A DNA stretch of 64,000 bases. Origin: Enterobacillus tribolii (GTDB taxonomy: Bacteria > Pseudomonadota > Gammaproteobacteria > Enterobacterales > Enterobacteriaceae). The position numbers were made by a program, and so were the translations under genes. The number at the start of each line of letters is the position of its first letter. The stretch's first letter is position 1. Of the stretch, positions 8,159 to 17,874 are shown piece after piece. The notes under the pieces are model-generated. The model saw nothing but the letters and a program-made list of their open reading frames with translations. It had not been told where the DNA came from and did no database searches. The stretch covers positions 340,505-404,504 of the forward strand of contig NZ_QRAP01000004.1 of the NCBI RefSeq assembly GCF_003363015.1, given 5' to 3'.

Positions 8159-11100
8159 TTAAGGCGCGCAATCTCCGGCGTCGGCGTCCTTCTTCGTCAG
8201 GCTGACTTCTTTGACTTCGTTCCCCTGCTGGTCATGCAGGTAAACCTCCAGTTGGTTAAACGCAATGTTGATCCCGTTTTCACGGCACAGCTGATCAATC
8301 CGGCGGTTCAGCTCATCCACCACATAGCTGCGATCACGCAGTTCCCGCACGTACAGACGCAGTTCGTGATCCAGCGTGCTGGCCCCGAACGCCAGGAAAA
8401 ACACCATCGGCTCGGGATCGGTCATCACCCGCGGGTTTTCTTTCGCCGCCTGCAACAATACCTGCTTCACCTTCTCCAGATCGGAGCCGTACGCCACGCC
8501 GACCTTGATCAGCACGCGGGTCACGGTGTCGCTGAGCGACCAGTTGATCAGCCGTTCCGTCACGAATGCCTTATTGGGAATGATGACCTCTTTGCGATCG
8601 AAGTCGGTGATGGTGGTGGCGCGGATACGGATTCTGCTGACCGAACCGGAAAAGTTGCCGATGGTTATGGTGTCGCCAATGCGTACCGGGCGCTCAAACA
8701 AAATAATCAGGCCGGAGATGAAGTTACCGAAAATCTCCTGCAATCCGAACCCCAGCCCGACCGACAGCGCCGCCGCCAGCCATTGCAGTTTGTCCCACGA
8801 TATTCCCAGCGAACCGAAGAAGATCACCACGCCAATCACCATGATGACGTAGGTCAGCACCGTGGTAATGGCATACGATGAGCCCTGCCGCATGTTCAGG
8901 CGCGACAGAATCACGACCTCCAGCAAGCCCGGCAGGTTGCGCATCAGGATATACACCACCACCGCGGTGATCAGGGCAAAGAGAACGTTGCCCAGCGTTA
9001 CCGCCTGCACCACGGCGCTTCCCCCGCTCGTGCTGCTGTAGTTCCACAGGCTGACGCTGTCGAGATAGGCGATCACGGTCACCAGATCCGCCCAGATCCA
9101 GTACAGTATGCTGGCAAAGGCCAGAAACAGGACCATGGTGGTTAACCGCAGGGACTGCTCATTGATTTGATCCATCGCCAGGGGCGGTTCTTCCACCACG
9201 TCATTCCCTTCAGCCCCTTCACGCACCACGGCGTTACTCTGCCGCCGCGCCAGCGCCCGCCGGTAAGCCAACCGCCGTGCGGCAACGCTTAATCCGCGCA
9301 GCGCCGTGTAGTAAATGATATTCCAGACGATCAGCAGATACATGCTGTCAATCCAGCGCCCGGCCAGGCGCAGCGCCGTGTAGAAGTAGCCGCAGGCGGT
9401 CAGGACGATCAGCACCACCGGGGCCAGCGCCAATGCCGTCACCAGCACCAGCCGGACGGTATGCGCTCCCTTCTCCCGCCAGGCGTCGCGGCACATGGGG
9501 AAAACCAGCACGCTCAGCGTCGCAAGCGTAAAGAAGATAACGATCTGGCCGAACACGTCCGTACTCAGCCGCAGCGGCGCTTTTTCGCCCAGTACCGACC
9601 AAAAGATCAGCGGCAGCAAAGCCAGCCCCAGGCGGCGGGTTTGCCGCCGGTAGTGGGCGCACATGGCGGCGGAAATATTGAAGTGCCGTTCAAACACGCT
9701 GCCCGGCGCCAGCATGTTGTATGTCAGCCCGATAACGACCCAGAACAGAGCGAACTGCCACGACAGTTCCCACAAAAAGGCGCTGATGCTGAAATCGGAG
9801 CGGTACATCCAGAAACCGAGCGTCAGAATCACCGACGCGCCGGGAAGTACCTTCAGCAGCGTCAGCGCAATGGCCTTCGGCGTATGCAACTGCGTATCGC
9901 GCTTTAACTGCCCGACTTCATCCGCCAGCGTTTGCAGTGACTCGTCGATCTTGCGGTAACGCCAGCGCAGCACCCCGAGAACCAGCAGCAACGGAAGCAG
10001 TACAATCAGCACCTTCAGCGCGCCCTGAACCAGATCCTGCGTTTTAACGCTGAAGTGCATGTCGCTGAACTGCGCTTTCAGCGCACCCGGCAGTTCCTTA
10101 AACCACGTCAGGTTAATCGGCCGGTTACTGCTGACCCAGAAAATTTGCTGCGTCAGGGTTTTTTGCAGATAGTCGTTTACGTTCGTCAGCTGTTTTTGGT
10201 TGATTTGCAGGCTGATCGCGGCCGCCAGCTGGTTCCCCAGTTGCCGGTTCAGTTGGTCCAGCAGGTCGCGGCGCGCGTCGATGATTTGCCCCAGCGCGTC
10301 CGTAATGTCCTCCGTGGACTTCTCTTTGCTTTCGGCAAGCAGCCCGGCGATATATTCATCGTTGCTTTTAAACAGCGCGTCGCGCTGTTCATTCACGGCA
10401 AACTGTTCCAGACGTAAATCGGCGATGCGCGAAGCAACGTCCAGCGTCAGTTTTTCCGTCGGCAAGCTTTGCTGTTGCTGGTAAAGAATGCGTGACAGCA
10501 GCAAACTGCCCTTCAGCACCGAGATTTGCTCTTTAAGGTTTCGCTCGGACTGAAGTGAACGATCCAGCCAGTTCTTGACCCGGAAGTTTTCCTGCGACAG
10601 TTCATTCAGCCCTTCTGTCGCCTCAATCAGGCGCTTGCTGAGTTCCCGGTTGGTTTCCAGCTCCCGTTTGACCAGGGGGTCCTGCTGGATATCCACAACA
10701 TCGGTCCCCGTCTCCTGGACCTCTTTCGCCGTATTTTCAGAGATCGTCAGACGTTTATCGCTGGCCAGCCGCCGGGCAAGCTGCAACATGTGTTCTAGCT
10801 GCGCGAGATGCGCCGTGGTGTAGTCCCGCTGTTTTTGCAGGGAGTCCTGCAACGCCGTGTTGGCCTCGAGGCTGTGGCGCTGAAAATCCAGCGTCTGGTT
10901 CAGCAGCGCCAGTTGAGTATTCAGCATACTCTGCTCGGTCAGGCGCAGGGTGGAAGGGTCCGACAGTTGATTACGGATTTGCTGGATCTGCTGCGCGGCG
11001 TTCAGCATCGTGCCCTGCACCCGCTCCGGCTGCGTCTGTAGCGCGATAAGCTGGCTGTTGAAGGCAGAGAGGTTGAGCTGATCGTCCTGTACCGCGTCCA

Positions 11101-11521
11101 TGGCGTCGCTGATACGCTGTTCAAGCTGCCTCAGCGACAGCTTTTGCAGCGACGCCAGGATCTGTTCGTCCGTCTCGCCGTTGCGCAGCGCCTCCAGGCC
11201 GTCGATGGCCTGCTGCTGCTTCACCGGCGCCTGGCGGATCTGCTGTTCCAGCTGCTTGCTCTCTTGCTTCACGCGCTCCGTCGCGTCCAGGAATTCAAGC
11301 ACGCGCAGTAAGTCACGTTGAGATAACTTTTCCTGCGGCGTCAGCACCTTTTGCTTGTTAAGCAGATCGAGCTGCGACTGAACGTCGGCGCGGGAAGGTA
11401 CGTCAGAATTCAGTTGCGGGGCCGCGGTGGCCGTTTCCGTCGCCAGCGTGAAAAATAAGGCGGCAGAGAAGAACAGACATAGCACGGTACGGGCGCGTCT
11501 GAAAAAGAGACCGTCGGACAT
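8159..11521 (-). CDS. mscK: Mechanosensitive channel MscK (KefA)
   Basis: MscK is the large MscS-family channel, gated by membrane tension and potassium, that releases osmolytes on hypo-osmotic shock. From ATG 11521 the protein has 1120 residues, the same as E. coli MscK. It has a signal peptide (to about ATETATA), a long Gln-rich coiled-coil periplasmic region (to about 480), a multi-helix membrane part, and the conserved C-terminal MscS core. Recognisable core stretches include GLGFGLQEIFGNFISGLIIL, ERPVRIGDTITIG and RKEVIIPNKAFVTERLINWS. An in-frame ATG lies 5 codons upstream and none of the starts has a strong ribosome site, so the start is chosen by homology. In E. coli it also lies next to acrR. 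Confidence 0.96.
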   Translation of the reverse strand: MSDGLFFRRARTVLCLFFSAALFFTLATETATAAPQLNSDVPSRADVQSQLDLLNKQKVLTPQEKLSQRDLLRVLEFLDATERVKQESKQLEQQIRQAPVKQQQAIDGLEALRNGETDEQILASLQKLSLRQLEQRISDAMDAVQDDQLNLSAFNSQLIALQTQPERVQGTMLNAAQQIQQIRNQLSDPSTLRLTEQSMLNTQLALLNQTLDFQRHSLEANTALQDSLQKQRDYTTAHLAQLEHMLQLARRLASDKRLTISENTAKEVQETGTDVVDIQQDPLVKRELETNRELSKRLIEATEGLNELSQENFRVKNWLDRSLQSERNLKEQISVLKGSLLLSRILYQQQQSLPTEKLTLDVASRIADLRLEQFAVNEQRDALFKSNDEYIAGLLAESKEKSTEDITDALGQIIDARRDLLDQLNRQLGNQLAAAISLQINQKQLTNVNDYLQKTLTQQIFWVSSNRPINLTWFKELPGALKAQFSDMHFSVKTQDLVQGALKVLIVLLPLLLVLGVLRWRYRKIDESLQTLADEVGQLKRDTQLHTPKAIALTLLKVLPGASVILTLGFWMYRSDFSISAFLWELSWQFALFWVVIGLTYNMLAPGSVFERHFNISAAMCAHYRRQTRRLGLALLPLIFWSVLGEKAPLRLSTDVFGQIVIFFTLATLSVLVFPMCRDAWREKGAHTVRLVLVTALALAPVVLIVLTACGYFYTALRLAGRWIDSMYLLIVWNIIYYTALRGLSVAARRLAYRRALARRQSNAVVREGAEGNDVVEEPPLAMDQINEQSLRLTTMVLFLAFASILYWIWADLVTVIAYLDSVSLWNYSSTSGGSAVVQAVTLGNVLFALITAVVVYILMRNLPGLLEVVILSRLNMRQGSSYAITTVLTYVIMVIGVVIFFGSLGISWDKLQWLAAALSVGLGFGLQEIFGNFISGLIILFERPVRIGDTITIGNFSGSVSRIRIRATTITDFDRKEVIIPNKAFVTERLINWSLSDTVTRVLIKVGVAYGSDLEKVKQVLLQAAKENPRVMTDPEPMVFFLAFGASTLDHELRLYVRELRDRSYVVDELNRRIDQLCRENGINIAFNQLEVYLHDQQGNEVKEVSLTKKDADAGDCAP

Positions 11522-11623
11522 AAACAAGGATCGCATGGTCAAAAAGGGAAGCCAGCGTACCATGAAGCGGGCGCGGCGATGAAGGGGCAATCGGTAATGA
11601 AACGTACAATAAAACAGGACGGA

Positions 11624-11653
11624 TTACGGCGCTTTGGCGGTAAAACGCCGTAA
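11624..11653 (-). terminator. Stem-loop between ychN and mscK, possible terminator
   Basis: An 8-bp stem (TTACGGCG / CGCCGTAA) with a 14-base loop lies just downstream of the DsrE-family gene on the minus strand and is followed by a TTTTATT tract some bases later. It would end that transcript ahead of mscK, but the U tract is not ideal. Confidence 0.4.
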
Positions 11654-11664
11654 CCCGATAATGA

Positions 11665-12021
11665 TCAAAACGTTAACACTTTATCCGCATCCAGCGTCCA
11701 TTCCGCCAATTCGACCAGCGTACCGATTTCGACTCCCCCGATCAGCGGTAACTGGCTGATGCCGCGGGCATCTGCGCAGGTTTTACACAGTTTTACGGGA
11801 ACCGACTGCGCGGTCAGAATTTCAATCATTTGTTGCAGATTATAGCCTTCGCCCGGCTTCTGCCCCTTCAGGCCGGCAGTAACCGCGTCTGACATCAGAA
11901 ACAGCCGCAGCGACATGTTCCCGCCCTGCTGTTCCTGCATCGCCAGCGCCAGACGCAGGGCGTTGAACAGCGACTCGTTGCCGTAGCCGGCGCCGTTGGC
12001 GATTAATACAATTTTTTGCAC
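11665..12021 (-). CDS. ychN: DsrE family sulfur-relay-like protein YchN
   Basis: A 118-residue protein almost colinear with E. coli YchN (117 residues), a soluble DsrE/TusD-fold homohexamer of unknown physiological role. The conserved segments ANGAGYGNESLFNALRLAL, FLMSDAVTAGLKGQKPGEGY and KLCKTCADARGI, with its two cysteines, are present. It starts with GTG at 12021 behind GGAGAGG. E. coli carries ychN elsewhere, so the location between mscK and acrR differs from that species. Function by homology only. Confidence 0.88.
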   Translation of the reverse strand: MQKIVLIANGAGYGNESLFNALRLALAMQEQQGGNMSLRLFLMSDAVTAGLKGQKPGEGYNLQQMIEILTAQSVPVKLCKTCADARGISQLPLIGGVEIGTLVELAEWTLDADKVLTF

Positions 12022-12059
12022 GTTCTGCCTCTCCTCATCTCAAACCGATTACTATTGCG

Positions 12060-12734
12060 TCACGGCCGCGTCACGGCATCCGGCTTCCCGCCGTGAACAG
12101 GCGCGGCGCACATTGCCGGGCTAAGGCGCAGCATGTCGAGAAAACCATCGATCAGCAACGCTGCCTCCGCTTTTAAATCAAAATGTTCCGGCGTAAACAG
12201 CCAGTTTTCCATGATACCCGTCATAAACGAACGCAACGCCACCGCCGCCCGGTGAATATTCAACCCACGCGGTAATTGTTGCTTTTCGATACATTCGTGC
12301 AGGACGATTTCAATCTTGTCGTAACCTTCAATACAAATACTTTGGTGAATATCACGCAGTAACAACATCTCCCCTACAAATTCACATTTATGAAATATAA
12401 TTTCCATCAATGCCTTGCGTCGGGGGTCGTCCACTGTCGTAACCAAAATGTAAATCAATATCTCCCGGAGAATCTGAAGTGGATTATCGGGAAAGATTGA
12501 TTGATACTCTGTTTCCAGTGTGGTGATTTCAGGTTCTGTGGAGGCCCAGATTTCATTCAGTAAATCAGCCTTGTTTTTAAAGTGCCAGTAGATGGCACCG
12601 CGCGTCACCCCTGCGGCATTTGCAATATCCGCCAGGGAGGTGGCTGACACGCCCTGTGCGGAAAATACGCTTATCGCAGTTTCAAGGATTTTACCCCGTG
12701 TTTCCTGGGCTTGCTGTTTGGTTTTTCGTGCCAT
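12060..12734 (-). CDS. acrR: TetR-family repressor AcrR of the acrAB efflux operon
   Basis: AcrR is a dimeric ligand-responsive repressor of acrAB and of itself. The 224-residue product starts MARKTKQQAQETRGKILETA. It shows the TetR helix-turn-helix (SLADIANAAGVTRGAIYWHF, about 33-52) and a helical ligand-binding domain. The start at 12734 gives the family N-terminus; the frame stays open for 19 more codons that run into the operator. It is divergent from acrA with a 24-bp operator between. The C-terminus is a few residues longer than the 215 of E. coli. Confidence 0.95.
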   Translation of the reverse strand: MARKTKQQAQETRGKILETAISVFSAQGVSATSLADIANAAGVTRGAIYWHFKNKADLLNEIWASTEPEITTLETEYQSIFPDNPLQILREILIYILVTTVDDPRRKALMEIIFHKCEFVGEMLLLRDIHQSICIEGYDKIEIVLHECIEKQQLPRGLNIHRAAVALRSFMTGIMENWLFTPEHFDLKAEAALLIDGFLDMLRLSPAMCAAPVHGGKPDAVTRP

Positions 12735-12763
12735 GGCGCTGTGTTTTTTGGGGAGTCGTGATT

Positions 12764-12787
12764 TACATACATTCTTGCATGTATGTA
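12764..12787. promoter_or_regulatory. AcrR operator (24-bp inverted repeat)
   Basis: Half sites TACATACATT and ATGCATGTATGTA form a near-perfect 24-bp palindrome between acrR and acrA. It matches the known E. coli AcrR operator except for the central bases. It lies 30 bases upstream of the acrR start and 91 bases upstream of acrA. Confidence 0.92.
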
Positions 12788-12878
12788 ACATATCACGCAG
12801 TTTTAATTAGCGCAGTAATGGGTTTCACGCTTTTAGATGTATTGCCCATGTATGTGTTCGGACTCTTGAGGTTTTCCT

Positions 12879-14063
12879 ATGAAAAAAAGCAGAGGGTTAA
12901 CGCCTCTGGCGGCCGTGCTAATGTTTTCTGGCAGTGTATTGCTCCTTACAGGATGTAATGACGAAAAAGCCCAGCAACCTCAGCGGGCCGCACCGGAAGT
13001 TGGCGTCGTTACACTGAAGACAGCGCCGCTGAACGTTATCACCGAACTCCCGGGCCGTACGTCACCCTATCGTGTGGCGGAGATTCGCCCCCAGGTCAGC
13101 GGTATCATCCTGAAGCGTAACTTTACGGAAGGCAGCGACGTGCAGGCAGGTTCTTCCCTGTATCAAATCGACCCGGCTACCTACCAGGCGACTTACGACA
13201 GCGCGCGCGGCGATCTCGCCAAAGCCGAAGCGTCGGCGCACCTCGCCCGGCTGACGGTTAAACGCTATACCCCGTTGCTTGGCACCAAATACATAAGTCA
13301 GCAGGATTATGACAACGCGGTCGCCACCCAGCGTCAGGCGGACGCCAGCGTCGTAGCAGCCAAAGCGGCGGTGGAAACCGCGCGCATCAACCTGGCCTAC
13401 ACTAAGGTCACGTCGCCGATCACCGGCCGCGTCGGTCTGTCGACGGTCACCGAAGGCGCCCTGGTGAATGCTAACCAGGCCAACGCGATGACCACCGTGC
13501 AGCAGCTTGACCCGATTTACGTTGACGTTACCCAGTCCAGCACTGACTACCTGCGCCTGAAGCAGGAGCTGGCCTCCGGCAAGCTTCAGCAGAAAGACGG
13601 TAAAGCCAGCGTCGAACTGGTGATGGACAACGGGCAGGTTTACGCCCATAAGGGAACGCTTGAGTTCTCTGACGTCACCGTTGATGAAAGCACCGGCTCC
13701 ATCACGATCCGCGCGGTCTTCCCTAACCCGCAGGATAACCTGCTGCCCGGCATGTTCGTGCGCGCCCGTCTGGACGAAGGCGTAAACAACGATGCCCTGC
13801 TGGTTCCGCAACAGGGTGTGACGCGTAACCCACGCGGCGATGCTACGGCCATGGTGGTCGGCGCCGACAACAAAGTGGAAACGCGGACCATCGAGGCGGC
13901 ACAGGCTATCGGCGATAAGTGGTTGGTCACCAAAGGCTTGCAGGCAGGCGATAAGGTTATTATCACCGGTTTGCAGCGGATCCGTCCCGGCGTTCAGGTA
14001 AAAGCCGAGGAAGTGGATACCAATGCGCCGGCTAACGCGGCGGCCGATGGCGAGAAGAAGTAA
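12879..14063 (+). CDS. acrA: Multidrug efflux periplasmic adaptor AcrA
   Basis: AcrA is the lipid-anchored membrane fusion protein that links the AcrB pump to TolC. The 394-residue product has a lipoprotein signal peptide with lipobox LLTGC (Cys about 26). It then shows the lipoyl half-motifs (ITELPGRTSPYRVAEIRPQV, INLAYTKVTSPITGRVGLS), an intervening coiled-coil hairpin and the beta-barrel domain. A GAGG ribosome site precedes the ATG. It is 55 bases upstream of acrB in one operon, controlled from the operator at 12764-12787. Confidence 0.97.
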   Translation: MKKSRGLTPLAAVLMFSGSVLLLTGCNDEKAQQPQRAAPEVGVVTLKTAPLNVITELPGRTSPYRVAEIRPQVSGIILKRNFTEGSDVQAGSSLYQIDPATYQATYDSARGDLAKAEASAHLARLTVKRYTPLLGTKYISQQDYDNAVATQRQADASVVAAKAAVETARINLAYTKVTSPITGRVGLSTVTEGALVNANQANAMTTVQQLDPIYVDVTQSSTDYLRLKQELASGKLQQKDGKASVELVMDNGQVYAHKGTLEFSDVTVDESTGSITIRAVFPNPQDNLLPGMFVRARLDEGVNNDALLVPQQGVTRNPRGDATAMVVGADNKVETRTIEAAQAIGDKWLVTKGLQAGDKVIITGLQRIRPGVQVKAEEVDTNAPANAAADGEKK

Positions 14064-14118
14064 TCTTTCGCGGCATTAATGCGGAACACAAAATTAAGAA
14101 CTAAGGAGCCAGTATTTC

Positions 14119-17100
14119 ATGGCTAAATTCTTTATAGATCGCCCGATTTTTGCCTGGGTTCTGGCCATCATTTTGATGTTGGCAGGCGGTCTGGCAATCC
14201 TGAAGCTCCCGGTAGCGCAGTATCCGACGATCGCCCCGCCGGCGGTTGCGGTTTCTGCTAACTATCCGGGCGCGGATGCGCAAACGGTGCAGGATACCGT
14301 CACGCAGGTTATCGAACAGAATATGAACGGTATCGATAACCTGATGTACATGTCCTCCACCAGCGACTCATCCGGCAGCGTGACCATTACGCTGACCTTT
14401 ACCTCTGGTACCGATCCGGACATTGCACAGGTACAGGTGCAGAACAAACTGCAACTGGCAATGCCGTTGCTGCCGCAGGAAGTGCAGCAGCAGGGCATCA
14501 GCGTTAAGAAGTCCAGCAGCAGCTTCCTGATGGTAGCGGGCTTCGTGTCTGAAGACGGCAGCATGACGCAGGACGATATCGCGGACTACGTCGCTTCCAA
14601 CATCAAAGACCCGATCAGCCGTACCGAAGGGGTGGGTGACGTTCAGTTGTTCGGCGCGCAGTACGCCATGCGTGTCTGGCTCGACCCGAACAAGCTGAAC
14701 AACTACCAGCTGACGCCGCTGGACGTACTGAGCCAAATCAAGGTGCAGAACGCGCAGATCGCCGCCGGTCAGTTGGGGGGAACCCCGCCGGTACCCGGCC
14801 AGCAGTTGAACGCCTCTATCATTGCGCAAACCCGTCTGAATACCCCGGAGCAGTTCGGTCAGATTCTGATGAAGGTGATGCCTGACGGTTCACGCGTTCT
14901 GCTCAAAGATGTGTCGCACATAGAGCTGGGCGGTGAAAGCTATAACGTCGTCGCCCGTTATAACGGGCAGCCTTCCGGCGGTTTGGGGATTAAGCTGGCA
15001 ACCGGCGCCAACGCGCTGGATACCGCCTCGTCGGTGAAAGCCGAACTGACCAAGCTGGAGCCGTTTTTCCCGCATGGCCTGAAAGTGGTTTACCCGTACG
15101 ACACCACGCCGTTCGTACAGATCTCTATCAACGAAGTGGTGAAAACCCTGTTGGAAGCGATCGTGCTGGTGTTCATCGTTATGTATCTGTTCCTGCAGAA
15201 TCTGCGCGCTACGCTGATTCCGACCATCGCGGTGCCGGTGGTGCTGTTGGGAACATTCGCCATACTCGCGGCCTTCGGCTTCTCGATTAACACCCTGACC
15301 ATGTTTGGTATGGTGCTGGCGATAGGCTTGTTGGTGGATGACGCCATCGTGGTGGTGGAAAACGTCGAGCGTGTGATGGTGGAGGACGGCCTGCCGCCCA
15401 AAGAAGCCACGCGTAAGTCCATGGGGCAGATTCAGGGCGCGCTGGTCGGTATCGCGATGGTGCTGTCGGCGGTATTTATCCCGATGGCGTTCTTCGGCGG
15501 TTCAACCGGTGCAATCTACCGTCAGTTCTCCATCACCATCGTTTCCGCCATGGTGTTGTCGGTACTGGTCGCCATGATCCTGACGCCGGCGCTGTGCGCC
15601 ACCATGCTCAAACCGCTCGACAAAGATCACCACGAGAAGAAGTCCGGCTTCTTTGCCTGGTTTAACGAGAAGTTCGACCAAAGCACGCACCACTATACCG
15701 ACAGCGTGGGCAACATTCTGCGCGGAACCGGTCGTTACTTGGTGATCTACCTGTTGATCGTCGTCGGCATGGGTCTGCTGTTCCTGCGACTGCCCAGCTC
15801 CTTCCTGCCGGAAGAAGACCAGGGCGTGTTGCTGACCATGGTGCAGCTGCCTGCCGGTGCGACGCAGGAGCGTACCAACAAGGTGCTGGAGACGGTCAAC
15901 GACTACTACCAGAAGAATGAGAAGGACAACATTGCCTCGGTCTTTACCGTAAGCGGCTTCGGCTTCAGCGGTCAGGGCCAGAACAACGGCCTGGTGTTCG
16001 TCAGCATGAAGCCCTGGGATGAGCGTCCGGGGAAAGAAAACAAGGTCTCGGCCATCGCCGGGCGCGCAACTCAGGCGTTCTCCAAGATTAAGGACGGTAT
16101 GGTCTTCGCCTTTAACGTCCCGGCCATCGTGGAACTGGGTACCGCTACCGGCTTTGACTTCGAGCTGATTGACCAGGCGAACCTTGGTCATGAGAAGTTA
16201 ACTGAGGCCCGTAACCAACTGTTGGGTATGGTGGCTCAGCATCCGGATGTCCTGGTGGGCGTGCGTCCTAACGGCCTGGAAGATACGCCGCAGTTCAAGA
16301 TCGAAATCGATCAGGAAAAAGCGCAGGCGCTGGGCGTGTCGATTTCCGACATCAACCAGACACTGTCGACCGCCCTCGGCGGCACCTACGTCAACGACTT
16401 TATCGATCGTGGTCGTGTGAAGAAGGTGTACGTACAGGCGGAAGCGAAGTACCGTATGTTGCCGACCGATATCAACAACTGGTACGTGCGCGGCAGCGGC
16501 GGTCAGATGGTGCCTTTCTCCGCGTTCTCCAGCTCACGCTGGGAATACGGTTCACCGCGACTGGAGCGTTACAACGGTTTGCCTTCAATGGAAATCCTGG
16601 GTGAAGCCGCACCGGGCAAGAGTACCGGTGAAGCGATGAACATGATGGAGGAGCTGGCTTCCAAGCTGCCGTTAGGTATCGGCTTCGACTGGACCGGCAT
16701 GTCTTATCAGGAACGTTTGTCCGGTAACCAGGCGCCTGCACTGTACGCCATTTCGTTAATCGTGGTGTTCCTGTGTCTGGCGGCGCTGTACGAAAGCTGG
16801 TCAATACCGTTCTCCGTTATGCTGGTCGTTCCGCTCGGCGTACTCGGCGCCCTGGTAGCGGCAACGCTGCGCGGTATGGAGAACGACGTGTACTTCCAGG
16901 TGGGCTTGCTAACCACCATCGGGCTTTCGGCCAAGAACGCGATATTGATTGTCGAATTCGCCAAAGACCTGATGGATAAAGAAGGCAAAGGGCTCATCGA
17001 GGCGACGTTGGAAGCGGTGCGTATGCGTCTGCGTCCGATCCTGATGACCTCACTGGCCTTTATCCTGGGGGTATTGCCGCTGGCAATCAGCTCCGGCGCA

Positions 17101-17268
17101 GGTTCCGGCGCGCAGAACGCCGTAGGTACCGGCGTTATGGGCGGGATGATTTCCGCGACCGTACTGGCGATTTTCTTCGTACCGGTATTCTTCGTGGTGG
17201 TTCGTCGTCGCTTCAGTAAGCGCGGCGAAGATATTGAGCACTCACATCCCGTTGAACATCATAAGTAA
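14119..17268 (+). CDS. acrB: RND multidrug efflux pump AcrB
   Basis: AcrB is the inner-membrane proton antiporter of the AcrAB-TolC tripartite pump, exporting drugs, bile salts, dyes and solvents. Its 1049 residues equal the length of E. coli AcrB. Twelve membrane segments and two large periplasmic loops are apparent. The proton-relay motif [16 protein letters not shown] (Asp-Asp near 407-408) and the second repeat ([17 protein letters not shown], containing the relay lysine) are intact. AAGGAG precedes the start, and a strong terminator follows. Confidence 0.98.
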   Translation: MAKFFIDRPIFAWVLAIILMLAGGLAILKLPVAQYPTIAPPAVAVSANYPGADAQTVQDTVTQVIEQNMNGIDNLMYMSSTSDSSGSVTITLTFTSGTDPDIAQVQVQNKLQLAMPLLPQEVQQQGISVKKSSSSFLMVAGFVSEDGSMTQDDIADYVASNIKDPISRTEGVGDVQLFGAQYAMRVWLDPNKLNNYQLTPLDVLSQIKVQNAQIAAGQLGGTPPVPGQQLNASIIAQTRLNTPEQFGQILMKVMPDGSRVLLKDVSHIELGGESYNVVARYNGQPSGGLGIKLATGANALDTASSVKAELTKLEPFFPHGLKVVYPYDTTPFVQISINEVVKTLLEAIVLVFIVMYLFLQNLRATLIPTIAVPVVLLGTFAILAAFGFSINTLTMFGMVLAIGLLVDDAIVVVENVERVMVEDGLPPKEATRKSMGQIQGALVGIAMVLSAVFIPMAFFGGSTGAIYRQFSITIVSAMVLSVLVAMILTPALCATMLKPLDKDHHEKKSGFFAWFNEKFDQSTHHYTDSVGNILRGTGRYLVIYLLIVVGMGLLFLRLPSSFLPEEDQGVLLTMVQLPAGATQERTNKVLETVNDYYQKNEKDNIASVFTVSGFGFSGQGQNNGLVFVSMKPWDERPGKENKVSAIAGRATQAFSKIKDGMVFAFNVPAIVELGTATGFDFELIDQANLGHEKLTEARNQLLGMVAQHPDVLVGVRPNGLEDTPQFKIEIDQEKAQALGVSISDINQTLSTALGGTYVNDFIDRGRVKKVYVQAEAKYRMLPTDINNWYVRGSGGQMVPFSAFSSSRWEYGSPRLERYNGLPSMEILGEAAPGKSTGEAMNMMEELASKLPLGIGFDWTGMSYQERLSGNQAPALYAISLIVVFLCLAALYESWSIPFSVMLVVPLGVLGALVAATLRGMENDVYFQVGLLTTIGLSAKNAILIVEFAKDLMDKEGKGLIEATLEAVRMRLRPILMTSLAFILGVLPLAISSGAGSGAQNAVGTGVMGGMISATVLAIFFVPVFFVVVRRRFSKRGEDIEHSHPVEHHK

Positions 17269-17290
17269 TCGTCGATAACGTCTTACGATC

Positions 17291-17318
17291 AAGGCCACCT
17301 TCGGGTGGCCTTTGTTTT
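17291..17318 (+). terminator. Rho-independent terminator of acrAB with UUCG tetraloop
   Basis: A 9-bp stem (AAGGCCACC / GGTGGCCTT) is closed by a TTCG tetraloop and followed by TGTTTT. It starts 22 bases past acrB. Confidence 0.92.
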
Positions 17319-17380
17319 ATTCTCTTCCACCACACTCTCCCCTCCCCTTGCATTTCCCGGTTTCAGCACTCATAATATAG

Positions 17381-17400
17381 ATATGTTATAACATAACAAT
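17381..17400. promoter_or_regulatory. Zur-like operator upstream of rpmE2
   Basis: The 12-bp palindrome ATGTTATAACAT lies inside an AT-rich 20-bp box 13 bases upstream of the L31B gene. It resembles the enterobacterial Zur consensus (GAAATGTTATAATATAACATTTC). The same 20 bases recur exactly at 20465-20484 before the metal ABC transporter operon. Repression by zinc-bound Zur is inferred from the motif and the gene content. Confidence 0.8.
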
Positions 17401-17413
17401 CAATGAGGGCGTT

Positions 17414-17665
17414 ATGAAACCACGTATTCATCCTGACTACCGCACTGTTGTTTTCCATGACACAACGGCCGACGAATTCTACAAAATCGGTTCGACGATC
17501 CAGACCGATCGCACCATTGAACTGGAAGGGAAAACCTATCCCTACGTCACGCTGGACGTCTCTGCCGCGTCTCACCCGTATTACACGGGTAAGCAGAAGG
17601 AATATGCCAAAGAAGGCAGTGCAGCCCGCTTCCAACAGCGCTTCGGGCGTTTTATCAACAAATAA
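17414..17665 (+). CDS. rpmE2: Zinc-independent ribosomal protein L31 type B
   Basis: This 83-residue protein is the type B (YkgM) form of L31. It replaces the zinc-binding L31 on the ribosome during zinc starvation and so frees zinc. It starts [20 protein letters not shown] and contains no cysteine, so it lacks the CxxC zinc site of the canonical form. It is followed 18 bases later by the L36 paralogue, the standard ykgM-ykgO pair, and has a Zur-like box upstream. Confidence 0.95.
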   Translation: MKPRIHPDYRTVVFHDTTADEFYKIGSTIQTDRTIELEGKTYPYVTLDVSAASHPYYTGKQKEYAKEGSAARFQQRFGRFINK

Positions 17666-17683
17666 GCTACACCGGGGTTATTC

Positions 17684-17824
17684 ATGCAGGTATTAAGCTC
17701 ATTGCGCGCCGCGAAACAGCGCCATCCTGATTGTAAAGTCGTCAAACGACATGGGCGTATTTACGTGATATGCAAGTCAAACCCGCGGTTTAAAGCGGTT
17801 CAGGGAAGGAAGAAAAAACGTTAA
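17684..17824 (+). CDS. rpmJ2: Alternative ribosomal protein L36 (YkgO type)
   Basis: A 46-residue, strongly basic protein ([20 protein letters not shown]... RKKKR). It has the L36 core with [20 protein letters not shown]. It lacks the full Cys-Cys-Cys-His zinc ribbon of canonical L36, keeping only two cysteines, as is typical of YkgO proteins. It is probably co-expressed with rpmE2 under Zur control and ends at a strong terminator. Confidence 0.93.
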   Translation: MQVLSSLRAAKQRHPDCKVVKRHGRIYVICKSNPRFKAVQGRKKKR

Positions 17825-17848
17825 TTCCTGCCTCTCGTTGTTTTAATT

Positions 17849-17874
17849 AGCCCCGCACACGCGGGGCTTTTTTT
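17849..17874 (+). terminator. Rho-independent terminator of rpmE2-rpmJ2
   Basis: An 8-bp stem (AGCCCCGC / GCGGGGCT) with an ACAC loop is followed by seven T residues. It ends at the stop codon of the convergent metal-binding protein gene. Confidence 0.93.
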